Source: Promicromonospora sp. MEB111 (GTDB taxonomy: Bacteria; Actinomycetota; Actinomycetes; Actinomycetales; Cellulomonadaceae). Taken from it: a stretch of DNA of 64,000 nt. A program made the translations under genes and the position numbers. The DNA lies in assembly GCF_030209445.1 (NCBI RefSeq), contig NZ_JARVSD010000014.1, positions 248,001-312,000 of the forward strand, written 5' to 3'. The notes under the pieces are model-generated. The model did no database searches. It had not been told where the DNA came from and saw nothing but the letters and a program-made list of their open reading frames with translations. This document shows positions 7,947 to 16,615 of this stretch, piece after piece (position 1 is the stretch's first letter; each line of letters opens with the position of its first letter).

Positions 7947-7988
7947 TGTCAGACGTACAGGTCACCCGGGTGACCTGTACGTCTGACA
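7947..7988. repeat. 42-bp perfect palindrome, TGTCAGACG family, copy 2
   Basis: 21-bp arms meet with no loop: the left half begins TGTCAGACGTACAGGTCACC. It lies between the convergent stop codons of the GH20 gene and rsmI, so it could end transcription from both sides. It shares its outer arm with copies at 2969 and 19364. Confidence 0.85.
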
Positions 7989-7992
7989 GGTC

Positions 7993-8868
7993 CTACTTGG
8001 CGGGGCGCGCCGCCAGGGCCGCGGCGTACAGGTCGCGCTTGGCAACGCCCGCGGCGTCGGCCACCTCCGCGACCACGGCCTTGAGCCGCTCGCCGGAGGC
8101 GACCCGTTCGAGGACCTCGCCCACGACGTCGTCCACGCTCGCCTGCACGGCCGGAGCCCCGCCGACCACCACGCAGATCTCGCCACGGAGCTGCTCGGCC
8201 GCGGCGCGCTCCGCGAGGTCCGCGAGAGGGCCGCGCAGCACCTCCTCGTACGTCTTGGTCAGCTCGCGCGCGACGGCGGCCGGGCGGGTGTCGCCGAACG
8301 CCGCGGCCATGGCGCCCAGCGTCTCGGCGATCCGGTGCGGCGCCTCGAAGAACACCATGGTGCGCGGCTCGGTGGTCAGCGCGCCGAGCGTCCGGGAGCG
8401 GTCGCCGGCCTTGCGCGGCAGGAAGCCCTCGAACGTGAACCGGTCGGTCGGCAGGCCGGAGAGCGCCAGCGCGGTCAGCACCGCGCTCGGCCCGGGTGCG
8501 GCCGTGACCCGCAGGTCGCGCTCGATCGCCCGCTCCACGACGCGGTACCCCGGGTCGGAGACCGACGGCATGCCGGCGTCGGTCACGACCACCACGGTGC
8601 CGCCCTCGGCGACGACGTCGAGGAGCTCGTCCGCGCGGGCCGTCTCGTTGTGCTCGTGGTAGCTGGTCACCTTGCCGCGCACCTCGACCCCGAGCCGTCC
8701 GGCGAGGGCGTGCAGGCGGCGTGTGTCCTCGGCGGCCACCACGTCGGCGTCGGCCAGCAGGCGGACTAGCCGGGGCGAGGCGTCCTCCGCGTTGCCGATG
8801 GGGGTGGCTGCCAGGACGAGAGTGCCGGCCTCGGGCGCGGGCCCGGGAACCGGGGACGAGTCGGTCAT
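7993..8868 (-). CDS. rsmI: 16S rRNA (cytidine(1402)-2'-O)-methyltransferase
   Basis: 291 residues, the usual RsmI size. The SAM-binding tetrapyrrole-methylase fold is clear: LVLAATPIGNAEDAS, VVAAEDTRR, SYHEHNE, VVTDAGMPSVSDPG, TAAPGPSAVLTALALSGLP and FEAPHRI. It methylates C1402 of 16S rRNA near the decoding centre. Start ATG at 8868. It is divergent from pmt, the same pairing seen in mycobacteria (Rv1003/Rv1002c), which supports both calls. Confidence 0.96.
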   Translation of the reverse strand: MTDSSPVPGPAPEAGTLVLAATPIGNAEDASPRLVRLLADADVVAAEDTRRLHALAGRLGVEVRGKVTSYHEHNETARADELLDVVAEGGTVVVVTDAGMPSVSDPGYRVVERAIERDLRVTAAPGPSAVLTALALSGLPTDRFTFEGFLPRKAGDRSRTLGALTTEPRTMVFFEAPHRIAETLGAMAAAFGDTRPAAVARELTKTYEEVLRGPLADLAERAAAEQLRGEICVVVGGAPAVQASVDDVVGEVLERVASGERLKAVVAEVADAAGVAKRDLYAAALAARPAK

Positions 8869-8889
8869 GAACCACACTGTCCCACGCTC

Positions 8890-8895
8890 TATGCT
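8890..8895 (+). promoter_or_regulatory. -10 box, leaderless pmt
   Basis: TATGCT ends 6 bases before the GTG at 8902, with no ribosome-binding sequence between. Confidence 0.5.
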
Positions 8896-8901
8896 GGCCC
8901 G

Positions 8902-10674
8902 GTGTCTCAGCAGCCTGAAGCCACCGGAGCGCATCACGCCGCAGTGCAGCAGGCTCTGCCTGGAACCTACGGGGCGCACGTGCGCCGCGAGGCGGTGGGC
9001 GCCCGGATGACGCCGACGGGATCGTTCCCCGCCGTCGCCCCGGCCGAGCCGCCGGTGCGCGACCGTCTCCTGCGTGACCTGCTGGGCGAGCGCCGCCTCG
9101 CGCTCGGCCGCCGCGCCTCGGACCGGTTCTGGGGCATCTTCGGCGCGCTGGTCGTGACGGCGCTCGCCGCCGGTGCGCGGCTGTACGCGCTGGGCCGCCC
9201 GGGCAAGCTGGTCTTCGACGAGACGTACTACGTCAAGGAGGGCTGGTCGCTGGCCAGCCTCGGCTTCGAGGCCGCGTGGCCCGACAAGCCCAACCCCGCG
9301 TTCGAGGCGGGCGACGTCAGCTCGTACAAGACCGACGAGGCCGAGTACGTGGTCCACCCGCCCGTCGGCAAGTGGATGATCGCCATCGGCATGCGCCTCA
9401 TGGGCGGCGCGACCGACCCGATGGCCTGGCGCATCGCGAGTGCCGTGATCGGCGTGGTCGCCGTGTTCCTCATGGTGCGGATCGCGCGCCGCCTGTTCTC
9501 GTCCACGCTGCTCGGCCTGGTCGCGGGCCTGCTGCTCGCGGTCGACGGCGAGGCGATCGTGCACTCGCGCACCGGCCTGCTGGACCAGTTCCTCATGTTC
9601 TGGGTGCTCGTCGCGTTCGGCTGCCTGGTGATGGACCGCGAGTGGGCCAGACGCAGGCTCGCGGACCGGGTGGCGCAGATCGTCGAGGCGGGCGGGGCGA
9701 TCGGCCGGTACGGGCCACGGCTCGGGTTCCGGTGGTGGCGGCTCGCGGCGGCCGTGTCGCTGGGTCTGGCCTGCGGCGTGAAGTGGTCGGGTCTGTACTT
9801 CGTCGCGGCGTTCGGCCTGCTCACCGTGGTCTGGGACCTCACGGCCCGCCGCACGGCGGGCATCGGGCGGTGGTGGGAGGACGCCCTGGTGGTCGACGCC
9901 GTCCCGGCCGCCCTGGTCATGCTGCCCACCGTGGTCGCGGTGTACGTCGCGTCGTGGTCGGCCTGGTTCGCGCACCCGAAGTCGTACCTGCGCGACTGGG
10001 CGGTGGTGAACGGCGTGACGCCGCCGGGCTGGTGGCCGGACTGGGGCTGGGCGCAGGGCGCCTGGGAGGCCGGCCGGTCGCTGTGGGAGTACCACCACAT
10101 GATGTGGGACTTCCACACCAACCTGGACTCGGACCACAACTACGCGTCGCACCCGCTGGGCTGGATCGTGCAGTGGCGGCCGACGTCGTTCTTCTGGGAG
10201 AAGTTCGCCCCCGGCCAGGGCCCCTGCCCGGCAGACTCGGTGGGCGACTGCGCCACCGCCGTGACGTCGCTCGGCAACCCGCTGCTGTGGTGGCTGGGCG
10301 CCCTCGCGATCCCGGTGGTCCTGGTGCTCGTGATCAGGTACCGGGACTGGCGCGGCACCGCCGCCCTCGCGGGCATCGCCGCGGGCTGGCTGCCGTGGTT
10401 CCTCTACTCGTGGCCGCTCGCGGACCGCACCATCTTCACGTTCTACTCGATCGTGTTCACGCCGTTCGTGATCCTCACGCTCGTCTACGTGCTGGCGGTC
10501 GGGCTCGAACGGACGCCGCGCAGGAGCGCCGACCGGCGGATCGTGTGCTGGCTGGCCGCCGCGCTGGTGGTGCTGATCGTGGGCGTGAGCGTGCTCTACT
10601 ACCCGATCTGGACTGCGATGCCGGTGCCGTACGAGTACTGGCAGCGGCTGATGCTGCTCCCGAGCTGGATCTAG
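8902..10674 (+). CDS. pmt: Polyprenol-phosphate-mannose--protein mannosyltransferase (Pmt family, GT39)
   Basis: 590 residues with about ten membrane segments. The first extracytoplasmic loop carries LVFDETYYVKEGWSLASLGF; the Asp106-Glu107 pair is the conserved catalytic acid motif of Pmt proteins. Further family marks are HPPVGKWMI, GEAIVHSRTGLLDQFLMFW and LACGVKWSGLYF. The enzyme transfers mannose from polyprenyl phosphate to Ser/Thr of secreted proteins in the membrane. The GTG at 8902 fits a leaderless transcript; Met36 is an alternative start. A GT2 of the Ppm type, which could supply its donor, lies at 41100. Confidence 0.93.
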   Translation: MSQQPEATGAHHAAVQQALPGTYGAHVRREAVGARMTPTGSFPAVAPAEPPVRDRLLRDLLGERRLALGRRASDRFWGIFGALVVTALAAGARLYALGRPGKLVFDETYYVKEGWSLASLGFEAAWPDKPNPAFEAGDVSSYKTDEAEYVVHPPVGKWMIAIGMRLMGGATDPMAWRIASAVIGVVAVFLMVRIARRLFSSTLLGLVAGLLLAVDGEAIVHSRTGLLDQFLMFWVLVAFGCLVMDREWARRRLADRVAQIVEAGGAIGRYGPRLGFRWWRLAAAVSLGLACGVKWSGLYFVAAFGLLTVVWDLTARRTAGIGRWWEDALVVDAVPAALVMLPTVVAVYVASWSAWFAHPKSYLRDWAVVNGVTPPGWWPDWGWAQGAWEAGRSLWEYHHMMWDFHTNLDSDHNYASHPLGWIVQWRPTSFFWEKFAPGQGPCPADSVGDCATAVTSLGNPLLWWLGALAIPVVLVLVIRYRDWRGTAALAGIAAGWLPWFLYSWPLADRTIFTFYSIVFTPFVILTLVYVLAVGLERTPRRSADRRIVCWLAAALVVLIVGVSVLYYPIWTAMPVPYEYWQRLMLLPSWI

Positions 10675-10677
10675 CCG

Positions 10678-10693
10678 GGGCCGGCTTCGGCCC
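10678..10693. terminator. Short hairpin between convergent pmt and nicotinamidase
   Basis: GGGCCG (10678-10683) pairs with CGGCCC (10688-10693) over a 4-base loop. There is no T tract, so terminator activity is tentative. Confidence 0.4.
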
Positions 10694-10708
10694 GGTGCCG
10701 GGGCGGCG

Positions 10709-11305
10709 TCAGAGGGCCGAGGAGTCGCGGAGGTCCACGCCGGCGGCCGTCAGCTCCTTCTCGGCGGCCTCGCCCTGCTCCGGCGAGACCGGGATCGTCA
10801 GGTCGGTCAGCACCCGGGCGTGCAGGCCCGCGCGGCGGGCGTCGAGCGCCGTGTGCTTCACGCAGTGCGACTGCACGAGTCCCACGACGTCGACGGCGGT
10901 CACCCCGGCCTCGGACAGGACCGTGGCGAGGCTGCGGCCGTGCTCGTCCGCGCCGTCGAAGCCGGAGTACCCGTGCGAGTACTGGCCCTTCAGCAGCTTG
11001 GCGTCCGGGGCGAGGTCGGCCAGCGCGGGGTGCAGCTCGGCGTTCGGCGAGCCGGCGACGCCGTGCGGCGGCCACGAGTCGACGAAGTCCGGGGTGTCGC
11101 TGAAGTGCTCGCCCGGGTCGATGTGCCAGTCCTGCGTGGTCACCACGGTGGTGTACCGGTCCCGGTGGGCGGCGGCGTAGGCGGCGACGCGGTGCGCGAT
11201 CTCGTTCGCGCCCTCCGTGGCGAGCTCACCCCCCTCGCAGAACGTGGGCTGCACGTCGACGACGATGAGGGCCCGCAGCTCGGGCGAGGACTCGGCAAGG
11301 CTCAT
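10709..11305 (-). CDS. pncA: Nicotinamidase (isochorismatase-like cysteine hydrolase)
   Basis: 198 residues. The catalytic triad is Asp17 (VVDVQPTFCEGG), a lysine in LLKGQYSHGY (Lys106) and Cys148 (LVQSHCVKHTA). The metal site Asp59-His61-His67 is in TQDWHIDPGEHFSD. It deamidates nicotinamide to nicotinate for NAD salvage. The ATG at 11305 begins MSLAESSPELRALIVVDVQ; longer in-frame starts would add a proline- and arginine-rich leader unlike the family. An inverted repeat GATCGGC/GCCGATC (11370-11393) upstream may be regulatory. Confidence 0.88.
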   Translation of the reverse strand: MSLAESSPELRALIVVDVQPTFCEGGELATEGANEIAHRVAAYAAAHRDRYTTVVTTQDWHIDPGEHFSDTPDFVDSWPPHGVAGSPNAELHPALADLAPDAKLLKGQYSHGYSGFDGADEHGRSLATVLSEAGVTAVDVVGLVQSHCVKHTALDARRAGLHARVLTDLTIPVSPEQGEAAEKELTAAGVDLRDSSAL

Positions 11306-11369
11306 GAACCTCACTCTTCCACTCCGCTGGTTGCCGAGGTAGCCCGTGGTGATCGGTAGTTCGTCACAT

Positions 11370-11393
11370 GATCGGCACCCCGGAACGCCGATC
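11370..11393. promoter_or_regulatory. Inverted repeat between nicotinamidase and sugar dehydrogenase
   Basis: GATCGGC (11370-11376) and GCCGATC (11387-11393) are separated by 10 bases. Another GATCGG lies ~20 bp upstream. It may be an operator for either divergent gene; no regulator is adjacent. Confidence 0.35.
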
Positions 11394-11455
11394 ACCCGAC
11401 GAACCGCCGATCGCCACGCCGCACCCCGTCGCGGGCGGGGTGCTTGGATGGGGGA

Positions 11456-12712
11456 GTGGACACTGACGCCGGGGTGCGCCGGCACCTGCTGACCTTGGTT
11501 CTGCCCGCGTTCGTGCTGGTCGCGGGGGTGAGCGGGTGCAGCGGGTCGGCCGAGCCCGGCGTCGTGTCGCCGAGCCCGTCCGCGTCGGAGAGCACGTCGT
11601 CAGGCACGGCTGCGCCGTCAGGCACGGATCCCTCGAACGGTGCGGATCCCTGGGACGGCGAGGTGACGGCCGAGGCCGAGGTGGTGGCCCAGGAGCTCCC
11701 GGTCCCGTGGGGCATCGCCCCGCTGCCCGGCGGGCGGTTCCTGGTCACGACGCGGGACGACGCGGCGCTCGCCGTGGTGCACCCGAACGGCGACGTCGAG
11801 CCGCTCGACGCGTCCGGCGGCGCCCAGGAGCTGGCCGACCAGACGATGCCCGGGGGCGAGGGCGGTCTGCTCGGCGTCGCCGTCGACCCGGAGGACACCG
11901 GGCCGACGTTCACCGTCTTCCTGTACCGCACGGGCGCCGAGGACAACGCCGTGCTGCGCGCCGAGCTCGACCTGGACGGCGTGACGCTGCGCGACGTCAC
12001 CACGATCCTCGACGGCATCCCGAGCGCCTCCAACCACAACGGCGGGCGGATCGCGCTCGGCCCGGACGGGTACCTGTACGTCGCGACGGGCGACGCCGGG
12101 AACCCCGCGAACGCGCAGGACCCGGAGTCGCTGGGCGGCAAGATCCTGCGGATCACGGCCGACGGCGAACCCGCGCCGGGCAACCCTGACCCCGGCTCGC
12201 CGGTGTGGTCGCTGGGGCACCGCAACGTGCAGGGCCTGGGCTGGGACGCGAGCGGCCGGATGTTCGCGAGCGAGTTCGGGCAGGACCGCCTGGACGAGCT
12301 GAACGTGATCGAGGCGGGCGGCAACTACGGCTGGCCCGACGTCGAGGGTCCGGGGGAACGCGCCGGGTTCGTCGACCCGGTGGCCTGGTGGCCGACGTCG
12401 GAGGCGTCGCCGTCGGGTATCGCCGTCACCGACGAGGCCGTGTACCTGGCGGCGCTGCGCGGGGAGCGGCTGTGGCGCGTGCCGCTGCTCGGCACGGCGC
12501 AGGACGTCGCCGGCGGCGAGAGCCCGGGTTTCGGGGAGCCGCAGGAGCTGCTGGCCCGGGAGTACGGGCGGCTGCGCGCGGTCCAGACCGGGAACGACGG
12601 CGAGCTGTACGTGCTGACCGGCAACACGGACGGCCGCGGCGAACCCGCGACCGAGGACGGCCGGCCGGTCGACGACCGGCTGCTGCGGGTCACGCTGACA
12701 CCTGGCGGGTGA
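11456..12712 (+). CDS. PQQ-type glucose/sorbosone dehydrogenase lipoprotein
   Basis: About 418 residues. A lipoprotein signal is present (LVLPAFVLVAGVSGCSG), followed by a Ser/Thr-rich tether. Then comes a six-bladed quinoprotein beta-propeller: PWGIAPLPGGRFLVTTRD, GEGGLLGVAVDP, SNHNGGRIALGPDGYLYVAT, GHRNVQGLGWD, EFGQDRLDELN and GGNYGWPD. These are the hallmarks of soluble-type GDH/Asd proteins, which oxidise aldoses outside the membrane using PQQ. A frame extends to a TTG at 11444. I favour the GTG at 11456 because TTGGAT at 11444-11449 could be a -10 box six bases upstream. The actual substrate is unknown. Confidence 0.85.
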   Translation: MDTDAGVRRHLLTLVLPAFVLVAGVSGCSGSAEPGVVSPSPSASESTSSGTAAPSGTDPSNGADPWDGEVTAEAEVVAQELPVPWGIAPLPGGRFLVTTRDDAALAVVHPNGDVEPLDASGGAQELADQTMPGGEGGLLGVAVDPEDTGPTFTVFLYRTGAEDNAVLRAELDLDGVTLRDVTTILDGIPSASNHNGGRIALGPDGYLYVATGDAGNPANAQDPESLGGKILRITADGEPAPGNPDPGSPVWSLGHRNVQGLGWDASGRMFASEFGQDRLDELNVIEAGGNYGWPDVEGPGERAGFVDPVAWWPTSEASPSGIAVTDEAVYLAALRGERLWRVPLLGTAQDVAGGESPGFGEPQELLAREYGRLRAVQTGNDGELYVLTGNTDGRGEPATEDGRPVDDRLLRVTLTPGG

Positions 12713-12835
12713 GGAAGCCCGGGGACGACCGGCGGGGTATCCACTGGCAGACGTCTAGGGCTGTGGATATCCTGGCCGGCGGGAAGGGGCCACGTCGTAG
12801 GCTCGAACCACTGCCGATCGAGAGGGGTGAACAGG

Positions 12836-13201
12836 ATGTCCGCAGAGCGTGGCGGGTACCGGACGGTGCCGCGCGGCTACGTCTACGCCGACCACATCCC
12901 GTACGTCACCCCGGAGTCCCTCGACGAGCTGCGGGGGCCGACCACGGGGATCGTCACCGTGGGGCCGCACATCGACACGAGCCTGGACCCGACGTACGAC
13001 CTCGGCCGGCGGGCGCGGAAGCTGGAGCTGTACAGCGCGACCGTCCGCGACGGTTTCGTGCCGGACCACCGGGCTGTCCTGAACCGGTCCGAGCTGGTGC
13101 GTCTCTGGCCGTTCCTCAACCTCCCCGGTCGGTGTCGCACGGTCTGGGAGTCGAAGTTCCCTGAGCTGGCTGCCCGGTCGAGGGTCACGGGAGCCGCCTG
13201 A
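12836..13201 (+). CDS. Uncharacterised small protein paired with a nucleotidyltransferase (candidate antitoxin)
   Basis: 121 residues from the ATG at 12836, which has AGAGGGG upstream (12821-12827); an in-frame GTG at 12827 is less well placed. Composition is charged and soluble, with stretches [37 protein letters not shown] and [21 protein letters not shown] do not recognise a family, and it lacks the winged-helix look of AbiEi. Its stop codon overlaps the ATG of the next gene (TGATG), so the two are translationally coupled. That gene is an AbiEii-like nucleotidyltransferase, so an antitoxin or partner role is inferred from position only. Confidence 0.7.
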   Translation: MSAERGGYRTVPRGYVYADHIPYVTPESLDELRGPTTGIVTVGPHIDTSLDPTYDLGRRARKLELYSATVRDGFVPDHRAVLNRSELVRLWPFLNLPGRCRTVWESKFPELAARSRVTGAA

Positions 13202-13857
13202 TGCTCCCGTTCCACGAGCGCCTCGCCACGATCGGCCTGGAGGCGCTGGAGGGTTATGGCTTCGCACTGGCCGGCGGTTACGCGATCTCCGCGAACGGCA
13301 TCGGCGACCGGCCGTCCAACGACGTGGACCTGTTCACGAACGTGTTCGAGCCCGATGTCTTCGTGGTCTCGGTGGCGAAGCTTCGAGCGGCGTTCCTGGC
13401 CGCCGGCCTGGACGTTCGCGACAACCTGATCGGTCGGACGTTCGCCGACGTCAACGTCACCGATCCCGTCACGGGCGAGTCGAGCGACGTCCAGATCGGC
13501 GCGAACTACCGCGCGTTCCAACCCTCCCAGCTGGCCGTCGGACCGGTGCTCGACGTCCGTGATGCCGTGGCCGGAAAGATGAGCGCCTTGTGGTCCCGGG
13601 GTGAGACGCGTGACTTCATCGACATCGATGCGGTGATGGGCTCCGGGCGCTTTACCCGTGACGAGGTCCTGTCGATCGGGGACGAGCAGGAGTCGCTGCC
13701 GTTCGACCGGGCGATGCTGGCCGACCGGTTCCGCTCGGTCCAGGGCAAGAGCCCCGAGTCGTTCGAGGCGTACGAGGTGGGGGAGGCCTGGCGGCAGGAG
13801 ATCGTCGAGCACTTCCTCGACTGGGCCGACGAGATCGACCCCGCCGTCGTCCGCTGA
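13201..13857 (+). CDS. Nucleotidyltransferase, AbiEii/AbiGii toxin-like
   Basis: 218 residues. The N-terminal region has the DUF1814-type nucleotidyltransferase signature: [20 protein letters not shown] followed directly by DVDLFT. The GG...RxSxDVDL arrangement provides the metal-binding aspartates. A second acidic segment is [26 protein letters not shown], where Lys and Asp residues match the family pattern around KxxAxxxRxxxRDxxDI. Such enzymes add nucleotides to RNA or protein targets and often act as type IV or related toxins. The start overlaps the upstream gene's stop by one base. Function as a toxin is inferred. Confidence 0.8.
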   Translation: MLPFHERLATIGLEALEGYGFALAGGYAISANGIGDRPSNDVDLFTNVFEPDVFVVSVAKLRAAFLAAGLDVRDNLIGRTFADVNVTDPVTGESSDVQIGANYRAFQPSQLAVGPVLDVRDAVAGKMSALWSRGETRDFIDIDAVMGSGRFTRDEVLSIGDEQESLPFDRAMLADRFRSVQGKSPESFEAYEVGEAWRQEIVEHFLDWADEIDPAVVR

Positions 13858-13941
13858 GTGCCGCCCGCCGAGTGCCGTCACGGCGTCACCGCGGCGCCGC
13901 CGCAGCGCCCCGGGCGCTGCGATCAGGCTGGACCGCGCACC

Positions 13942-13947
13942 TACCAT
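13942..13947 (+). promoter_or_regulatory. -10 box, leaderless metG
   Basis: TACCAT ends 6 bases before the ATG at 13954; no Shine-Dalgarno sequence is present between them. Confidence 0.5.
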
Positions 13948-13953
13948 GGACCC

Positions 13954-15579
13954 ATGCCGGAAGCCGAGAAGTCCTTCTATCTCACGACGCCGATCTACTA
14001 CGTGAACGATGCCCCCCATATCGGGCACGCGTACACGACGGTCGCCGCCGATGTCGTGACGCGCTGGCACCGCCAGCGCCAGGAGAACGTCTGGTTTCTC
14101 ACCGGCACCGACGAGCACGGCGAGAAGGTGCTGCGCACCGCCGAGGCCAACGGCGTGACCCCGCAGGACTGGGCGGACCGGCTGGTCGAGACCGCCTGGA
14201 AGCCGGTGCTGAAGACCCTCGACGTGCGCAACGACGACTTCATCCGCACCACGGAGGCGCGGCACGAGACCGCGGTGCAGGCCTTCCTCCAGGGCCTGTA
14301 CGACAAGGGCGAGATCTACGAGGGCTCCTACGAGGGCCCGTACTGCGTGGACTGCGAGGAGTACAAGCTGCCGGGCGAACTGCTCGACGGCACGGGGGAG
14401 TACGAGGGGCAGAAGGTCTGCGCCATCCACGGCACGCCCGTCGAGATGCTCTCCGAGCAGAACTACTTCTTCCGGATGAGCGCGTACGCGGACCGGCTGC
14501 TCGCGCTCTACGACGAGCACCCCGAGTTCGTGCGGCCGGCGTCGGCCCGCAACGAGGTCGTGAGCTTCGTGCGGCAGGGGCTGCAGGACCTGTCGATCTC
14601 GCGCTCGACGTTCGACTGGGGCGTGCCGATCCCGTGGGACCCGTCCCACGTGCTCTACGTCTGGTTCGACGCGCTCCTCAACTACGCCACGGCCGTGGGC
14701 CTCGACAGCGACGACCCGGAGCGCAAGGAGCAGTTCGCCCGGACCTGGCCGGCCGACGTGCACCTCGTGGGCAAGGACATCCTGCGGTTCCACGCGGTGA
14801 TCTGGCCGGCGATGCTCATGGCCGCCGGCCTGCCGCTGCCCCAGACCGTGTTCGCGCACGGCTGGCTGCTGGTGGGCGGCGAGAAGATGAGCAAGTCCAA
14901 GCTCACGGGCATCGCGCCGGCCGACATCATCGACACCTTCGGCTCGGACGCGTTCCGCTACTACTTCATGCGGACCATCGCGTTCGGCGGTGACGGCTCG
15001 TTCTCCTGGGAGGACATGACCGCCCGCTACAACGGCGAGCTCGCCAACGGGTTCGGCAACCTCGCGTCCCGGACCGCCGCGATGATCGGCAAGTACTTCG
15101 GCGGCTCCCTGCCCACCCCGGGCGCCCTCACCGACGCCGAGACCAGCCTCGCCCGGGTGGCGGCCCAGGCCGTGGCCGACGCCGAGGCGGCGATCGACCG
15201 GCTCGCCATCCACGACGCGGTCTCCGCGGTCTGGACGCTCGTGGACGCCACGAACGGTTACCTCGCCGACACGCAGCCCTGGAAGCTCGCGAAGGAGCCG
15301 GGCGAGACCGACGAGTCCGGCGCGGGGGTCGACGGCGGGCGCCTCGCGACGTCGCTCGTCACCGCGACGGAGGCGCTGCGGTCGCTGGCGGTGCTCCTCA
15401 ACCCGATCACGCCGAAGGCGGCGGCCGGGCTCTGGGAGCTGCTCGGTGCGGAGGCCTCGCTGGGGGCGCTCGACGCCCAGCCGCTCGACGGCGCGGCGAC
15501 GTTCGGCGCACTCCCTGCGGGCACCACCGTGACCAAGGGCGCGGCCCTGTTCCCGCGCCTCGACGACACGGCGGCCTGA
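13954..15579 (+). CDS. metG: Methionyl-tRNA synthetase
   Basis: 541 residues. Class I synthetase with the HIGH-type motif DAPHIGHAYTTVAADVVTRW and the KMSKS loop GEKMSKSKLTG. A zinc-type knuckle is present (YCVDCEEY, then KVCAIHG). The tail is short with no C-terminal tRNA-binding domain, as in many actinobacterial MetG proteins. It charges tRNA-Met, including the initiator. A TAnnnT box six bases before the ATG indicates a leaderless message. tatD follows after 10 bp, so the two are likely co-transcribed. Confidence 0.97.
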   Translation: MPEAEKSFYLTTPIYYVNDAPHIGHAYTTVAADVVTRWHRQRQENVWFLTGTDEHGEKVLRTAEANGVTPQDWADRLVETAWKPVLKTLDVRNDDFIRTTEARHETAVQAFLQGLYDKGEIYEGSYEGPYCVDCEEYKLPGELLDGTGEYEGQKVCAIHGTPVEMLSEQNYFFRMSAYADRLLALYDEHPEFVRPASARNEVVSFVRQGLQDLSISRSTFDWGVPIPWDPSHVLYVWFDALLNYATAVGLDSDDPERKEQFARTWPADVHLVGKDILRFHAVIWPAMLMAAGLPLPQTVFAHGWLLVGGEKMSKSKLTGIAPADIIDTFGSDAFRYYFMRTIAFGGDGSFSWEDMTARYNGELANGFGNLASRTAAMIGKYFGGSLPTPGALTDAETSLARVAAQAVADAEAAIDRLAIHDAVSAVWTLVDATNGYLADTQPWKLAKEPGETDESGAGVDGGRLATSLVTATEALRSLAVLLNPITPKAAAGLWELLGAEASLGALDAQPLDGAATFGALPAGTTVTKGAALFPRLDDTAA

Positions 15580-15589
15580 GCGACCGACG

Positions 15590-16525
15590 ATGGCGAAGCG
15601 CACACGCGAGCGCGGGTTCCCGGCCGCCCCCGAGCCGCTGCCGGTCCCGGTCGTGGACAACCACACACATCTCGACCACATCGCCGCTGTGCTGCCCGGC
15701 ACGGCGCCGGCGGGCGAGCGGGGCGACTGGCCGCCGTCCGCCGCGGACCACCTGGACCGGGCCGCGGCCGCGGGCGTGGACCGAGTGGTCCAGGTGGGCT
15801 GCGACCTGCCGTCGGCGCGCTGGACCGACGCCCTCGTCCGCCAGGACGCGCGGGTGCTGGGCGCCGTCGCCATCCATCCCAACGAGGCCACCCTGCACGC
15901 GGGCATCGACGAGGTGGGGCCTGACGGGCTCACGCCCGAGCCGGAGGAACGCCACGCGGTGGGGCTGGACGACGCCGTCGCCGAGATCGCCGACCTGGCC
16001 AAGGGCAACGACCGCATCCGCGCGATCGGCGAGACGGGCATGGACCTGTTCCGCACGGGCCCGCGCGGCGAGCAGGCCCAGCGGGACGCCTTCCGCGCGC
16101 ACATCGCCCTGGCCAAGGAGCTGGGCCTGGCCCTGCAGATCCACGACCGGGACGCGCACGCCCAGGTCATCGAGGTTCTGCTGGCCGACGGCGCGCCCGA
16201 GCGCACCGTCTTCCACTGCTACAGCGGCGACGCCGAGATGGCCCGCGTCTGCGCCGAGCACGGCTGGTACCTGTCGTTCGCCGGACCGGTCACGTTCAAG
16301 GCCAACGACCACCTGCGCGCGGCCCTGGCCGTGGCGCCGCGTGAGCTGATCCTCCTGGAGACCGATGCCCCGTACCTCACGCCGCACCCGTACCGGGGGC
16401 AGCCGAACGCCCCGTTCGCGGCGGCCCACACGGTGCGCGACATGGCGGCCCACCTGGGGGAAGACCTCGCGGTGCTGTGCGCGGACATCAGTGCCAGCTC
16501 GGAGCGCGTCTACGGTAGCTGGTAA
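15590..16525 (+). CDS. tatD: TatD family metal-dependent DNase/hydrolase
   Basis: 311 residues. The metal-site motifs are in order: VVDNHTHLDHIAA, AIGETGMDLFRT, LQIHDRDAHAQV, VFHCYSGDAEMA and LLETDAPYLTPHPYRGQPN. It differs slightly from canonical TatD in having an N-terminal 20-residue extension. Family members cleave DNA 3'-5' or act as other phosphodiesterases. It lies between metG and the rpf-like genes, the usual actinobacterial order. Confidence 0.93.
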   Translation: MAKRTRERGFPAAPEPLPVPVVDNHTHLDHIAAVLPGTAPAGERGDWPPSAADHLDRAAAAGVDRVVQVGCDLPSARWTDALVRQDARVLGAVAIHPNEATLHAGIDEVGPDGLTPEPEERHAVGLDDAVAEIADLAKGNDRIRAIGETGMDLFRTGPRGEQAQRDAFRAHIALAKELGLALQIHDRDAHAQVIEVLLADGAPERTVFHCYSGDAEMARVCAEHGWYLSFAGPVTFKANDHLRAALAVAPRELILLETDAPYLTPHPYRGQPNAPFAAAHTVRDMAAHLGEDLAVLCADISASSERVYGSW

Positions 16526-16598
16526 GAATGGCGCATTGGGGCGAAGAAAGCGGCATTTGATTTCATATCCCCACGCCTTTTGCTGCGAGGTTTGTTCC

Positions 16599-16607
16599 GT
16601 TACGGTC
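16599..16607 (+). promoter_or_regulatory. Conserved GTTACGGTC box before the first G5 protein
   Basis: GTTACGGTC also occurs at 17889-17897 and, as GTTACGTTC, at 19496-19504, each in front of one of the three G5 wall proteins. The TACGGT within it fits a -10 box. Confidence 0.5.
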
Positions 16608-16615
16608 TGGTGCTC

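Noticed and set aside
12883-16206. An 1107-codon minus-strand frame across metG and tatD
   Set aside because: It overlaps four well-supported plus-strand genes and reads as Arg/Gly/Val-rich low-complexity sequence.
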